This document shows, in pieces, positions 45,052 through 56,100 of a stretch of DNA of 64,000 nucleotides. This DNA is from an uncultured Granulosicoccaceae bacterium (lineage in GTDB: Bacteria > Pseudomonadota > Gammaproteobacteria > Granulosicoccales > Granulosicoccaceae): positions 1 through 64,000 of the forward strand of contig CALISD010000023.1 in the NCBI GenBank assembly GCA_938041955.1, read 5' to 3'. The notes below the pieces were generated by a model that saw only the letters and a program-made list of their open reading frames with translations, did no database searches and had not been told where the DNA came from. Position 1 is the first letter of the stretch, and every line of letters starts with the position of its first letter. The translations under genes and the position numbers were made by a program.

Positions 45052-45630
45052 CTAACCTGCATGCAGTGACAGCAGTACGGGTATGTTCACTTCAATCATC
45101 GCGAACAATTCAATCACATCATCGTTGCGCATACGGATGCAACCATGCGATACCGGCAGACCAATGAGATGCTCCTGTGCCGTGCCGTGGATATAAATAT
45201 ATCGGCATTTCGAATCAACACTGCCCGCCGCGTTGTACCCCGCCTGTGCACCCGCCAGCCAGAGAATACGACTGGTAATGACATCATCATCTGTATGTGA
45301 ACAGAGATTTGTCACCAGGCCAGCAGGCTCACGGCCTTTAAATACCGTACCTATCGGCATATCCGCACCAAGCTTTTCACACACTGTGTGCCATCCCAAT
45401 GGAGTACACCCGGTCCCCTCACGATTGCCAGCGCCGTTGGCCGCCGTCGACACTGCATAATTCGCACGCTCTGTGCCTTGATCAATAACACGCAAACGCT
45501 GTTGTTGAAGCTCAATTGAAATATATTTCAATGATCGGATGTGACTGCCAAAGAGCGCTTTACCGAGGTGGCGAAAGGAGTCCTGCCGACTGCCTGGTGA
45601 AGCATTTGATTGGCCAGGTGATGTCATCAC
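45052..45630 (-). CDS. L,D-transpeptidase (YkuD domain), coupled to purF
   Basis: The 192-residue protein starts at GTG 45630 (or ATG 45627), touching the purF stop codon (TAGTGATG). It contains the YkuD catalytic motif, IHGTAQEHLIGLPVSHGC, followed by IRMRNDDVIE, with the nucleophile Cys. YkuD enzymes crosslink peptidoglycan or attach lipoproteins in the periplasm. No signal peptide is visible, which is odd for an enzyme of that compartment. An upstream start is unlikely because the purF frame occupies that DNA. Its insertion between purF and metZ is unlike the usual gammaproteobacterial order. Confidence 0.85.
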   Translation of the reverse strand: MMTSPGQSNASPGSRQDSFRHLGKALFGSHIRSLKYISIELQQQRLRVIDQGTERANYAVSTAANGAGNREGTGCTPLGWHTVCEKLGADMPIGTVFKGREPAGLVTNLCSHTDDDVITSRILWLAGAQAGYNAAGSVDSKCRYIYIHGTAQEHLIGLPVSHGCIRMRNDDVIELFAMIEVNIPVLLSLHAG

Positions 45631-47138
45631 TACTGAACACCAACATCAACCATTTCTTCATCACTGCTGGTGTCTTTGTTGGCATCAGCACGCGCAGTTT
45701 CCAACTTCTCCAAATACTTATCGTCGACATCGCCAGTGATGTATATGCCGTTAAAGCAACTGGTCTCAAACTCATTTAGCGAAGGCCGTGACTCACGAAC
45801 GCAGCTAATGAGATCATCAAGATCCTGATAGATCAGACCGTCTGCACCAATCGCCTGGCGAATTTCTTCCACACTTCGTTCGTGTGCTATCAGCTCATTG
45901 GCTGCTGGCATATCAATGCCATACACATTGGGGTAATTAACCGGCGGCGCCGCGGAGGCCATATAGACTTTAGCTGCACCCGCTTCACGTGCCATCTCTA
46001 CTATCTGCTCAGACGTGGTGCCTCTGACAATAGAGTCATCAACCAGCAAAACATTCAGACCTTTAAATTCAGAACCGATTGGATTAAGTTTTTGTCTCAC
46101 CGCATTACGCCGCATGGTTTGCCCGGGCATAATAAACGTTCGACCGATGTAGCGGTTTTTTACAAACCCCTCGCGATACTTCACACCTAAGCTCATGGCG
46201 AGCTCCAATGCTGAAGTATTACTGGTATCCGGTATGGGTATGACGACATCAATATCGTTATCCGGCCACTCACGTTGTATCTTTTCTGCCAGCTTTCTAC
46301 CCATTGCCAATCGCGAACTATATACAGATACCTGATCGATCACAGAGTCGGGTCGGGCGAAATAAACATATTCAAAGATGCACGGGGTAAGTTGTGTTTT
46401 TTCCGCGCACTGCTGGCTGAAAATTTCGCCGCTTTGAGTAATATAAATTGCCTCACCCGGTTCCAGATCTCTCACCGGTTCATAACCAAGTCCGATCAAT
46501 GCAACACTTTCGGAAGCCAGGATATATTCAACTCCTTTGGGGGAATCACGCTTGCCCAGAATAATGGGCCTTATACCGTACGGGTCTCTAAATCCTACAA
46601 CACCGCGCCCAACCAACATCGCAATCACTGCGTATCCACCGGCGCAGCGACGGTGCACCGCAGAGACCGCTGCAAACAAATGCTCCGGGCTCAATTTGTC
46701 TGCTAGGGCAGCTCGCTGCAGTTCGTGAGCAAACACATTCAGCAGCACCTCACTATCTGAGCTGGTATTTATGTGCCGTCTGTCGGTGCGATACAGCTCG
46801 CTCTGAAGCGATTCTGCATTGGTGAGATTGCCGTTGTGAGCCAATACTATGCCGAACGGCGAATTGACGTAAAAGGGCTGCGCCTCAGCTGAGATACGTG
46901 ACCCGCCAGCGGTCGGGTATCTCAAGTGGCCAATGCCCATATTGCCCTGCAAGCGCAACATATGGCTGGTGCGAAAGGCCTCTCTGACGAGTCCCGGAGC
47001 CTTGCGCATGAAGAGTTTTCGATCGTCGCAGGTAGCCATACCAGCAGCATCTTGCCCGCGATGCTGAAGCAGAGTCAGGCCATCATATATTTGCTGATTT
47101 ACCGCTTCGTGGCCAACAATGCCAATGATGCCGCACAT
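45630..47138 (-). CDS. purF: amidophosphoribosyltransferase
   Basis: The 502-residue enzyme begins [20 protein letters not shown] with the Cys2 nucleophile exposed directly, as in the enterobacterial type, and has the PRPP loop [14 protein letters not shown]. It transfers ammonia from glutamine to PRPP, the first step of purine synthesis. Normal length; follows cvpA in the conserved order with 89 bp between. Confidence 0.97.
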   Translation of the reverse strand: MCGIIGIVGHEAVNQQIYDGLTLLQHRGQDAAGMATCDDRKLFMRKAPGLVREAFRTSHMLRLQGNMGIGHLRYPTAGGSRISAEAQPFYVNSPFGIVLAHNGNLTNAESLQSELYRTDRRHINTSSDSEVLLNVFAHELQRAALADKLSPEHLFAAVSAVHRRCAGGYAVIAMLVGRGVVGFRDPYGIRPIILGKRDSPKGVEYILASESVALIGLGYEPVRDLEPGEAIYITQSGEIFSQQCAEKTQLTPCIFEYVYFARPDSVIDQVSVYSSRLAMGRKLAEKIQREWPDNDIDVVIPIPDTSNTSALELAMSLGVKYREGFVKNRYIGRTFIMPGQTMRRNAVRQKLNPIGSEFKGLNVLLVDDSIVRGTTSEQIVEMAREAGAAKVYMASAAPPVNYPNVYGIDMPAANELIAHERSVEEIRQAIGADGLIYQDLDDLISCVRESRPSLNEFETSCFNGIYITGDVDDKYLEKLETARADANKDTSSDEEMVDVGVQ

Positions 47139-47227
47139 GCTATTACCTGATGTTCACAGGTTAAGATTGTAAACCGTTGCGCTCAGCGTTAGTGAATAGT
47201 TTTGAGCGCCGGGTACCACGCGGCGAT

Positions 47228-47734
47228 CTAGATTCGGTTAAAAACAAATAGTTTTGACAAATCCGATGGCATTTTATTGCGAATAACATTCGATACCTTC
47301 AATACCACCGGCATCAACCTCGATTCGTTCCACCAGCGCTCTTTTGGCAGCGCGTTACTATAGGTGGCGAGCATCGCCAACAACGCGACAATAATTATCC
47401 CACGTACCGCACCCAGTCCCAGACCAAGCAGCCTGTCGGCAAACCCAAGGCCGGTTGCCCCGAGTATTTTTCGAATGAGAAAGCAGATAAAGCTCAACAG
47501 GAAGAACGCACCAAAAAACAGGCAGCCAGCAGCAATAATTGATCTGGCAGCCGGGCTTTCGACCGTAGCGGGCAGGAATTCGCTGAACTCGTCAGTAAAC
47601 CGGAACGGCAACCAGAGTGCAAACAGCCAGGTGGCGAGAGACATTACCGAAGTTGAGAAGCCACGATAGAGCCCGAGCAGGCCCGAAATCGCCACGGCGC
47701 CAACGATGAACATGTCCAGGGTGTTAAAAGTCAT
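47228..47734 (-). CDS. cvpA: CvpA family membrane protein
   Basis: The 168-residue protein has four hydrophobic segments and the family features FIVGAVAISGLLGLYRGF at the N-terminus and GLGLGAVRGIIIV in the second half. CvpA is an inner-membrane protein needed for colicin V export or production in E. coli and involved in envelope stress; its molecular function is unclear. Standard position before purF. Confidence 0.93.
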   Translation of the reverse strand: MTFNTLDMFIVGAVAISGLLGLYRGFSTSVMSLATWLFALWLPFRFTDEFSEFLPATVESPAARSIIAAGCLFFGAFFLLSFICFLIRKILGATGLGFADRLLGLGLGAVRGIIIVALLAMLATYSNALPKERWWNESRLMPVVLKVSNVIRNKMPSDLSKLFVFNRI

Positions 47735-47820
47735 TTATTACTGTCTCTGCCGGTTAACACTATTGTAGCAGCACACCCCGATTTTTGGATGATCTGCCGT
47801 TGAGGGGCAAATGGTTGCAA

Positions 47821-48537
47821 TTATTTACGCCGGACAACGATGCTTTCTACGCGATAGTCGCGATCAATTCGATTTTGTAGCGCCAATGCATCAATCTGAT
47901 TGCCGTACGGGCCCACCAGTACGCGGATCATCGTTCGGGATTTACCCTCTACCCTATTGGCGTAAGCCGCCATATTCTGGTTCCGCAGCCTGTTGATAAG
48001 CTTAATTGCGTTTTCATCGCGCACAAAGCTCGCCACCTGGATGTTCCAGCCCGTCTGCAGGGGCAAAGACTCAAGCCGGGTGCTGTTGTTAACAGAAGCG
48101 CTGCGATTGTTACCGATCGTCTCAAATTGCATAGCCGGCTGCGAAGATTTTGTACCGGTCTGCTGCACCACTGTCGCCACATACTCCTCGGTCTGAACGT
48201 CTCCCCGGGTTACCTCAGCGGGTGCAAGTGGCGCCAATGAGGTGGTTTCAGGCAAACGAACATCAAATGATTCCGGCGCAGGCGCGGGTGGCAGTTTCTG
48301 GCGTGACGAAAAAGACTTCTCTATCACAGGGCGCGGCGGCTCAACTGGCATCGTCTCAGCGTATTCGTATTCAGTTTGCGAACCTGAGCCATCGAGCACA
48401 AAAGGCAACACGATAACAGCAATTGCCAGCAATACCGCCGCGCCGATCAATCGTGCAAACAATTGCTCGTCTCGATATTCTTTGCGCGCCGGTTTGTGCC
48501 CTGCTCTTGATCCTTCCACAATCAAAGTATCAGTCAA
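47821..48537 (-). CDS. SPOR-domain cell-division-type protein (DedD-like)
   Basis: The 238-residue protein has a cytoplasmic N-terminus, one membrane helix (LIGAAVLLAIAVIVLPFVLD), a Pro/Glu-rich periplasmic linker and a C-terminal SPOR domain (GWNIQVASFVRDENA ... TMIRVLVGPYG). SPOR domains bind denuded glycan strands at the septum. Gene order between folC and cvpA matches DedD-type proteins of Pseudomonas. Confidence 0.92.
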   Translation of the reverse strand: MTDTLIVEGSRAGHKPARKEYRDEQLFARLIGAAVLLAIAVIVLPFVLDGSGSQTEYEYAETMPVEPPRPVIEKSFSSRQKLPPAPAPESFDVRLPETTSLAPLAPAEVTRGDVQTEEYVATVVQQTGTKSSQPAMQFETIGNNRSASVNNSTRLESLPLQTGWNIQVASFVRDENAIKLINRLRNQNMAAYANRVEGKSRTMIRVLVGPYGNQIDALALQNRIDRDYRVESIVVRRK

Positions 48538-48641
48538 GTCACTGCCCCATTGTCGAAAACTAGTGTAATTTTCTTCGTCCCCAGTTGTGCGGCATCAGCT
48601 TTCAATAAGCCCGCTGCGGTCTTGCCTGATATTCAGGCAGT

Positions 48642-49919
48642 TTAGAGTGACGAACTTACTACTTCGAGCGCTGGCCCCACCACATGAAATGAACCAAACA
48701 CGACCACTCTGTCTGCAACCCCTGATTGTGCAATAGCAGCGGTGGTGGCCTGAATTACGGAAGCGAAAATCTCGGCCTCTGCTGCACCGTGTTTTGCCAC
48801 CTCACGCTCAATCTCAGCACCATCCATTGCGCGAGGATAGTCAATATTGGCAATGCACCAATGATCGATCACCGGCGCCATTTCATCGACAATAGCTGTG
48901 ATGTCTTTATCTTGCATACACCCGAACACAGCGCGCGTGATCCCCGCGACAGGATGTTCGCTCAGATAGTCATGCAGCTTTTCAGCGGCGGCACGGTTAT
49001 GGGCTACATCCAGAATTACCCGCGTGTTTTTTAATTCAAGCGTTTGCATGCGCCCGGTCATCGTCACTTGCTGCAGTGACTGCTCGACCGATTGCAAAGA
49101 AGGCGCGGATCCCAGGAGTTGTCCGACTGCGCAAATAGATACAGCGGCATTGTCACAAGCCCAGTCCCCTTCTATTGCAGGTAGAGGTAACGTTGCCGTC
49201 TGCAGCGCATCACGGTACTGCCATTGATCACTGCCCATACGTTCAACATGGAAGTCGATACCACGCTGGAACAAAGTGGCGCCCGCGTCTGCTGATGCTT
49301 CCGCAATACTCGCGGGTGGATCAACATCACCACAAATCAGTGGTCTGTCCTTGCGGGCAATCCCTGCTTTTTCACGACCAATCAACTCGCGATCATCACC
49401 CAGCCAGTCGATGTGATCAATCGCAATGGAACTGATACAAGCGACATCGCAATCCCAGGCATTCACCGCATCAAGCCGGCCTCCCAACCCGACTTCAAGT
49501 ACTGCAACGTCAATATTGGCCCGGCCAAAACTGACGATCGCTGCAAGCGTTGTAAATTCAAAGTAAGTCAGTGAGATGTCACCGCGAACCTGGTCAATCT
49601 CATCAAAAGCATCACACAACAATTGATCTGTCACACGCTTGCTGTTGACGACTATCCGTTCATTAAAATCAATAAAATGCGGTGAGGTGTACACCCCGGT
49701 GCTGTAGCCAAGGTTTGTCAGAATCGCATCAGCGTATGCGACGGTTGACCCTTTGCCGTTGGTCCCTGCGACGGTGATGATACGAAAGTCCGGCTCGTCA
49801 ACGCCGAGCGCCACTGCCACCTGTTTGATGCGGCCAAGACCCAGATCAATCTTGTCTGGCTGCATTCGCTCCAGACGATGCAACCAGTGCTGCAACCTGT
49901 CAGTCAACGGACTCTGCAT
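48642..49919 (-). CDS. folC: folylpolyglutamate/dihydrofolate synthase
   Basis: About 425 residues from ATG 49919; an upstream ATG at 49943 overlaps accD more. The P-loop [14 protein letters not shown] and the later [10 protein letters not shown] are diagnostic. FolC joins glutamate to dihydropteroate and extends polyglutamate tails of folate. It overlaps the end of accD by about 20 bp, so translation is coupled. Confidence 0.95.
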   Translation of the reverse strand: MQSPLTDRLQHWLHRLERMQPDKIDLGLGRIKQVAVALGVDEPDFRIITVAGTNGKGSTVAYADAILTNLGYSTGVYTSPHFIDFNERIVVNSKRVTDQLLCDAFDEIDQVRGDISLTYFEFTTLAAIVSFGRANIDVAVLEVGLGGRLDAVNAWDCDVACISSIAIDHIDWLGDDRELIGREKAGIARKDRPLICGDVDPPASIAEASADAGATLFQRGIDFHVERMGSDQWQYRDALQTATLPLPAIEGDWACDNAAVSICAVGQLLGSAPSLQSVEQSLQQVTMTGRMQTLELKNTRVILDVAHNRAAAEKLHDYLSEHPVAGITRAVFGCMQDKDITAIVDEMAPVIDHWCIANIDYPRAMDGAEIEREVAKHGAAEAEIFASVIQATTAAIAQSGVADRVVVFGSFHVVGPALEVVSSSL

Positions 49920-50820
49920 CAGCAGCAGGCTCATCATCCTCAACTACATCAGATGTTAAATCAGGCGTTTGTCGACCCGTAAGCTGGGCAATTATCTGGG
50001 CAAACTTCGGGCGCATTTCACGACGATCAACAATCATATCGATAGCACCGTGCTCAAGCAAAAACTCGGAACGCTGAAATCCTGCCGGCAATGTCTCTCG
50101 CACAGTTTGCTCAATTACGCGCGGTCCGGCGAAGCCAATCAACGCCCTAGGCTCTGCAACGATGATGTCACCCAACATGGCAAAACTCGCTGATACACCG
50201 CCCATCGTCGGATCAGTTAGCACCGAGATATAGGGCACCCCTCTGCGTGACAGTTGTGCCAGCGCTGAACTGGTTTTACCCATTTGAAAAAGAGAGACAA
50301 GCGCTTCCTGCATACGTGCGCCACCGGAGGCGGAAAAACAAATAAACGCTGCATTATGTTGCAGTGCGGTGTCAGCAGCACGGACGAATTTTTCTCCTAC
50401 CACTGAACCCATTGAACCTGCCATAAATTTATATTCAAACGCTGCGGCCACGACCGGCACCCCATGGATCGCACCATAGATTGCAACCAGTGCATCCTTT
50501 TCGTTACTGGCTTTGGCAGCCTGCGTCAGACGCTCACTATACTTTCTGCTGTCTTTGAACTTTAAATAATCGACAGGCTCAAGATTGGGTGCGATTTCGC
50601 TACGCGGCTCAACATCAAGCAACGCTTCAAGGCGCGCCCTTGCAGGAATTCGTCGATGATGACCACAGCGCGGACAGACACTGTTGTTGCGTTCAAGATC
50701 TCCGGAATAGAGCACGTTAGCGCAGCTATCGCACTTCACCCACAACCCCTCAGGAACCGATCCGCGGTTGCGGCTGTCAGTTCGCACTCGAGAAGGCATT
50801 AGTTTGTCAAACCAGCTCAT
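49900..50820 (-). CDS. accD: acetyl-CoA carboxylase carboxyltransferase subunit beta
   Basis: The 306-residue protein opens with a zinc ribbon, Cys30, Cys33, Cys49 and Cys52 (CDSCANVLY and CPRCGHH), then the carboxyltransferase fold ([37 protein letters not shown]). With AccA it moves the carboxyl group from biotin to acetyl-CoA. Its start overlaps the trpF stop (ATGA). Regular in length. Confidence 0.97.
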   Translation of the reverse strand: MSWFDKLMPSRVRTDSRNRGSVPEGLWVKCDSCANVLYSGDLERNNSVCPRCGHHRRIPARARLEALLDVEPRSEIAPNLEPVDYLKFKDSRKYSERLTQAAKASNEKDALVAIYGAIHGVPVVAAAFEYKFMAGSMGSVVGEKFVRAADTALQHNAAFICFSASGGARMQEALVSLFQMGKTSSALAQLSRRGVPYISVLTDPTMGGVSASFAMLGDIIVAEPRALIGFAGPRVIEQTVRETLPAGFQRSEFLLEHGAIDMIVDRREMRPKFAQIIAQLTGRQTPDLTSDVVEDDEPAADAESVD

Positions 50821-51536
50821 TGATCACCCGCACCGGACTGATTGATGGCACTGTCTGCAGCGCGCACCCGTTGAATAAAATTTAGCATCATTGCGTGATC
50901 TTTTAATCCCTTACCCGACTCAACACCACTACTCACATCGACGGCAGCGGGACGCACCCGACTCACCGCGTCATAAACGTTGTCAATCCCGAGACCACCG
51001 GCAAGCACTAACGGCGCTGGAAAGTCTGTCGGCACCAAACGCCAATCAAAAGTTTCACCACTACCACCGGCTGCGCCTTCCATATTGCTGTCAAGTAAAA
51101 AGCCACGCGCCTGAGTAAACTGCTCAGCATATTGTCGAACATCAGCCACCGACTTCATTGCCACTGATTTAATATACGGCCGATTAAAAGATTCGCAAAA
51201 ATCTGCTGTCTCTGAACCATGGAATTGCAGCAACGACAAAGGGACTTTCTGCAGCACCTTGTCTATCAAACTTTTTTCAGCATTTAAAAATAAACCAGTC
51301 ACAGCGACAAAAGGCGGCAACGCCTGAAGTATCTCTGCTGCATGTTCAACATCAATATTTCTGCTACTGGGTGGATAGAACACCAGCCCGATAGCGTCCA
51401 CTCCACACGCACACGCGGCGATTGCATCTGAGGCACGCGTAAAGCCACAAATTTTTATTTGTGTATGGGTGGTACCGATGGATACCTGCTGTGTGTTGGC
51501 GGATGAATCTTCACCGGCCGATGTGTCTACTTTCAT
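50817..51536 (-). CDS. trpF: phosphoribosylanthranilate isomerase
   Basis: About 239 residues from ATG 51536. TIKICGFT-type opening ([14 protein letters not shown]), [28 protein letters not shown] and [18 protein letters not shown] are the conserved TrpF segments. The first 28 residues (Ser/Thr-rich) are longer than usual; a start closer to the KICG motif is possible. The longer open frame to 51740 overlaps truA and is not real. TrpF isomerises phosphoribosylanthranilate in tryptophan synthesis. Confidence 0.95.
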   Translation of the reverse strand: MKVDTSAGEDSSANTQQVSIGTTHTQIKICGFTRASDAIAACACGVDAIGLVFYPPSSRNIDVEHAAEILQALPPFVAVTGLFLNAEKSLIDKVLQKVPLSLLQFHGSETADFCESFNRPYIKSVAMKSVADVRQYAEQFTQARGFLLDSNMEGAAGGSGETFDWRLVPTDFPAPLVLAGGLGIDNVYDAVSRVRPAAVDVSSGVESGKGLKDHAMMLNFIQRVRAADSAINQSGAGDQ

Positions 51537-51597
51537 TGCCAGAGACGATACCACAAGTGCGCGCGCTTTGGCGCGAAACGGGCGTCGCGGCTCAAGG

Positions 51598-52416
51598 CTA
51601 AAGCAATCCGACGCCGACGCCAGCAGATGCGTAGGGCAGGCTCTCACGCCAATCAGGTATACCAAACGATTCACTGTAATGAGGTCCCATAAAGTAGAGC
51701 CCGTGTGGCACCGATGTCGGCCCGGCCAGCGTCCGATCACGGGCAGCCAACACCGAAGCCATCCAGTCGACCGATTCTTCGCCCTTCCCTACCTGGATGA
51801 GACTGCCCACCAATATTCTCACCATGTTGTGCAGAAATGCATTTCCCTCTATCTGCACAATGACATGCCTGTTGATCCGTCTGATCTGAACATTAGTGAT
51901 TTCACGCACAGCATGTTTTGCCTGACATCCCGCCGCGCGAAAGCTGGTGAAATCGTGTTCGCCTACCAGGCACTGCGCCGCCAGATGCATCCGTTTTTCA
52001 TCCAAATGCTGGAAAATCACGCTGACGCGCTGGTGCATCAGCGCTGATCGGGCCGGGTGATTAAAGATCACATATCGATATGACCTGCCAAGCGTGGAAT
52101 AACGAGCGTGAAAGTCGTCTGCCACCGGAGTCACATGTCGCACAGAAATATCGTGCGGCAGATGGGCGTTCACTCCCAGTACCCAGGCTTTCAAGTTTCG
52201 CGGTTTTGAGGTAGAGAAGTGAGCACATTGCTGCCAGGCGTGAACGCCGCTATCAGTGCGCCCGGCTGAAACCACAGCGATTGGTTCATCTGCGACTTTG
52301 CTCAGCGCATCTTCAAGCTCTTGCTGTATCGACGGACTATGATCTTGCCGCTGCCAACCACAATATGCACTGCCATCGTACTCAACGCCCAGCGCAAATT
52401 TATCCATTGCAGTCAT
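51598..52416 (-). CDS. truA: tRNA pseudouridine(38-40) synthase
   Basis: The 272-residue protein has VVSAGRTDSGVHAWQQ with the catalytic Asp, ALGVEYDGSAYCGWQ at the N-terminus and the conserved FLHNMVRILVGSL. It makes pseudouridine at positions 38-40 in the anticodon stem. Regular length. It is separated from fimV by a 733-bp repeat-rich gap. Confidence 0.97.
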   Translation of the reverse strand: MTAMDKFALGVEYDGSAYCGWQRQDHSPSIQQELEDALSKVADEPIAVVSAGRTDSGVHAWQQCAHFSTSKPRNLKAWVLGVNAHLPHDISVRHVTPVADDFHARYSTLGRSYRYVIFNHPARSALMHQRVSVIFQHLDEKRMHLAAQCLVGEHDFTSFRAAGCQAKHAVREITNVQIRRINRHVIVQIEGNAFLHNMVRILVGSLIQVGKGEESVDWMASVLAARDRTLAGPTSVPHGLYFMGPHYSESFGIPDWRESLPYASAGVGVGLL

Positions 52417-52630
52417 TAGACGATACTACCGCACTAGCAACAAATAACATGTACACAAAAACTCCAGCTAACAGTTTCAGCAATTATAACTTCGCAGCTA
52501 TCTCTCGCGGCGAAAAACTACCGGGGTAATTTGTACCCCACTTATCGTAGATGAGTCGTGCGGGCTTGCAGCTTACCGCCTTAAAGCGCCGTCTAAAGAA
52601 GCAGAAGATAACTGTGGTGCAATCTCTGTG

Positions 52631-53088
52631 TGGCTGCTGCGTAAGCCAGGAACTGCTATTACGCTGTTGATCGTTAGACGAGCGGTATCCGGTCTTGCTC
52701 ACGCTGCGGGTTACCTTGATCGTTATTACTGATGATGCTTGTCTAGTTTTACAACTCTTTAGCCGCAAGTAGGATTATGGTCAGGTCCGGCATAGATCGA
52801 ATGCAGATAGCCCGCTGCGGGAGCAGGAATCAAGCGCTACGCTATTGATTTGTTGGACAAGCTGTATCCAGCTTGCTCATGCGGCAGGTCACCTTGATCG
52901 TTACCACTGATGAGGCATTTTACTGTTTCAGACTCCTTTCACCACGCGACGGAACCATGGTCAGGAAGTCCAGCGTAGATCGAATGCAGATAGCCTCTGC
53001 GTGAGCAGGGATCAACGCTTACGCTATTGATCTGTTGGACGAGCGGCATCCGGCCTTGCTCACGCTGCGGGTTACCCGATCGTTCAGT
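52631..53088 (+). repeat. three tandem copies of the structured repeat (R3, R4, R5), period about 180 bp
   Basis: The cores begin at 52677, 52855 and 53037. Each has the order GACGAGCGG (or variant), TTGCTCACGC, GCGGGTTACC and TTGATCGTTA. Each has an upstream arm that pairs with the core: GCGTAAGC (52639-52646) with GCTCACGC (52697-52704) in R3; GAGCA (52821-52825) with TGCTC (52874-52878) in R4; GCGTGAGCA (52999-53007) with TGCTCACGC (53057-53065) in R5. R5 also has GATCAA/TTGATC inside. Spacers share TAGATCGAATGCAGATAG. The rest of the gap, 52417-52630, shows nothing but the truA upstream region. Confidence 0.7.
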
Positions 53089-53095
53089 GCTATAC

Positions 53096-53123
53096 AAATA
53101 AAAAAGGCGCCACTCAGGCGCCT
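53096..53123 (-). terminator. intrinsic terminator of fimV
   Basis: On the minus strand AGGCGCC (53123-53117), loop TGAGT and GGCGCCT (53111-53105) form a perfect 7-bp GC-rich stem followed by a run of T residues opposite the A-tract at 53098-53105. It lies 27 bp after the fimV stop codon. Confidence 0.85.
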
Positions 53124-53149
53124 GATTTACTGCTTTGAGTATGACTACA

Positions 53150-56100
53150 TCACACCTTCTTTAGCAGGTCTTTCGCTTCAATCTGCTGTAGCGGGTTGCC
53201 CCTGGCTACGATGTCTTTCAGTGCTTTTTCTGCACTGGCATTGTCACCCATGTCCAGATAGGCTTTTGCAAGATCAAGCATCGTCTCCATTTCATCTGAG
53301 CTACCAAGGTTTGCTCCGGCATCGCCTTCAACAGAGATATCAGATTCCAGTCCACTTCGAATATCACCAGTAACATTTCCAAGTGAATTGATATCAGCAT
53401 CGTCCAGAGTCAGGTTATCAAACGTACTGTCCACATCTGGATTAGTCAGATCAAGTGTCCCCAGGTCCAAACCAGACATCTGGTTACCGGCCACCGCCTC
53501 GAGATTCATTGTGCCGTCATCATCCAATGACGCAAGATCAACCTCATCAAGTGACATGTTGCCCTGATCATCAAACTCAAGCGGATCAAGATCCATTGCA
53601 CTCAGATTGCCTGTCGCTTGAAGTTCATCAACGCTGAACTCCGAACCGGGATCTATCGTTTGATCAAGCATGCTGTCAGATTGCAGATCAGCCTTCTCAT
53701 CTACACCACCGATGCCTTTAAGGGCAGAATCAATACCACTCTCGGCAGTGCCTTTGAACGATGCCAGGCCGGCTGCACCAGCACCCGCTGCCATCCCTAT
53801 AGCGCCTAATCCACCGCCTGTTGAATCGTCAGGCTTATCAGCAACAGGCGCGCTTGCCTCAAGATCGCGCCCCATCTCTGCTACCCGTCCAAGGTGACTC
53901 GAGCTGGCGAACTTCTCATTAAACGTTGCCGCTGCCTCATTGAATGCGCCGGTATTTTTCTGATCGTAATAGTTCTCCAGCAACTTATAGTGATACTCCT
54001 CGTTGTTAGGAGATCGCTCGATCGCTGTTTTCAGCAGGTCTTCCGCTTGACCGTGAAGGCCATAGCGCAAGTACACTTCAGCTTCAGTGATGGTATCGTC
54101 GAGCGCCCCTTCATCAAGCTCGGCATCTGAAGACTGAGTCTCCACTTTTGCAGCAACAGACTCTATATTTGTATTAGTGGCTGCTACCTCAGCGCCTGCA
54201 GAACTGCTCGCCTGCTCACCAGGGCCGTCACCTACCGTTTCGTCAGCTTGCGTATCACGTGACACGACTGCTGCTGTACCGGCTGCCGCCAGTGCCGCAG
54301 TTGCCGCAGCGGCTGCAGCAGTTCCTGCACCTTGAGGCTCAGCGACCCGATTCTGAGGTTGGGACATCATGTCTTCATCTTGCATCGCCTGGCGGTCATC
54401 AAAATTCGTTCGTGTGGTGAAACCAGGTTGCATCGCCCGTGGCCGTAATTCACGCTCATCAACTGTCGGCTTGTTGCGGCGTCGAAAACCCCACGCACCC
54501 AATAGCCCCAGTAACGACAAACCCGCACCAATACCAAGCACATTCTTACGATTGCCTACCGTCTCCTGCAACGGTGCAAACCCAAGCAATCCACCCACAG
54601 CTGCTGCACCACCGGCGGCAAGCTTCTTACCTGTCTCTGTCAGCTCTGTGCCATCAGCATCAGTGTCCGTTACTACCGCCTGCGTTCCTGCAAGTTTATC
54701 CGCACCTTCTTCCTGTAGCTTTGCGAGTCGATCTTTAACCCGCGCAGATTCAGCAGACACGCGCTGCCGCTCAGATTCTGCTGCTGCAATGAGTCGACTT
54801 TGCTCATCAGCCTCAGCTTGAAGCTTCGCTTTTTCCGCCTCTGCTTCAGCTGTCATACGTGATTGCTGTTCAGCGGCTTCCTGTAACCTGACTCGCTCTG
54901 CTTCGGCTTCTGCAAGTAAACGCGCCCGCTCATCAGCTGCCAGCTGTTGAAGTCTTGATGACTCTGACTCAGCTTCTGCGAGCAAACGAGTTTTTTCGGC
55001 TTCCATTTCTGCTAACTGAGATTGCATTTGCGCTGTCTCTTTCGCAACCCGATCGCGCTCAGCTTCAGCCTCGGCGAGGAGTCGCTGTCTATCTGTGTCG
55101 GCCTCGCCTCTAATACGTGCCACTTCCAATTCGGCTTCTTGCGTTATTCGGGCCTTCTCGCTTTCCAGCTCAGACATCACACGCGCACGCTCAGCTTCAG
55201 CCTGCTGTAGAAGTTGAGTTTTCTCAGCCTCTGACTGCCGAACTAAAGTAGCTCTCTCAAGTTGAGAAGAAGCCTCAAGCTCACGCTTTTCAATCTCTAA
55301 AGCTGCTAACTGTGCTCTCAGCGCATCTTCTTCTGAAGACAAGCGAATAGATTGGGCCTGCGCTTCGGCAGTTGCCAGATTTTTATCAGCATCAGCACGA
55401 CGTTCGATAGCTTCTTGCGCTTTAGCGAGATCTCCGGTTAAGGTCTCTTTTATCTCACCAACAGCGGTTGCTGCATTTGCTAAATCACTGGATTGCGAAT
55501 CCAGAGTTGCTGCTTCACTCTCTACTGATGCCACTTCATTCTGCAGCTTATTCAGCTCACTCTCACGAACAGTGATAAGGCTCTTCATCTCTGACATATT
55601 GTTTTCAAGATCATTAACTCGACCTTGCAATTCATCACGCTCAAGCGTCTCAGACGCCAATTCATTACGCGCCTCTTCCATTCGACGATTCACTTCGTCA
55701 AGACTGCGATTTATTTCTACGCTTGGAGCATCGGTATCAGAACTGATTACCACTGCATCACCAATAGTGCTGGAGCTACTGGTTGTGTCATTGCTTGTTG
55801 AATTGATAGATACCGTTGAAGGGTTTATGCCTCTATTACCACGAGTCCAGGACTGAACTATCGCCAGCGCATTAGCTGGATCAATTGAGTTCTGCGAAGT
55901 AACCGTTGGAATCTCCAACACTGCACCTCGTCGCATTCGGTTCATGTTCCCGCCGACAAACGCATCCGGATTGGCGTTAAGAAGTGCCACCATCATTTGA
56001 TGTGGTGTCACACCACGGGCTTTTTCCTGGTTCGATATACGCCACAATGTGTCAGAGGGTTGAATGCGATACGTGTTACCGGAAACCTCCATTGCTGCAG

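Noticed and set aside
51537-51740. N-terminal extension of trpF
   Set aside because: Would overlap truA by about 140 bp and encodes nothing like TrpF; ATG 51536 is used instead.
52484-52768. 94-residue minus-strand ORF
   Set aside because: It lies across the repeat copy R3, has no recognisable domain or ribosome binding site, and is best explained as a shadow of the repeat.
52631-53088. CRISPR array or tandem rRNA/tRNA genes
   Set aside because: The units are about 180 bp with diverged copies; no short constant repeats with unique spacers and no tRNA or rRNA signature.
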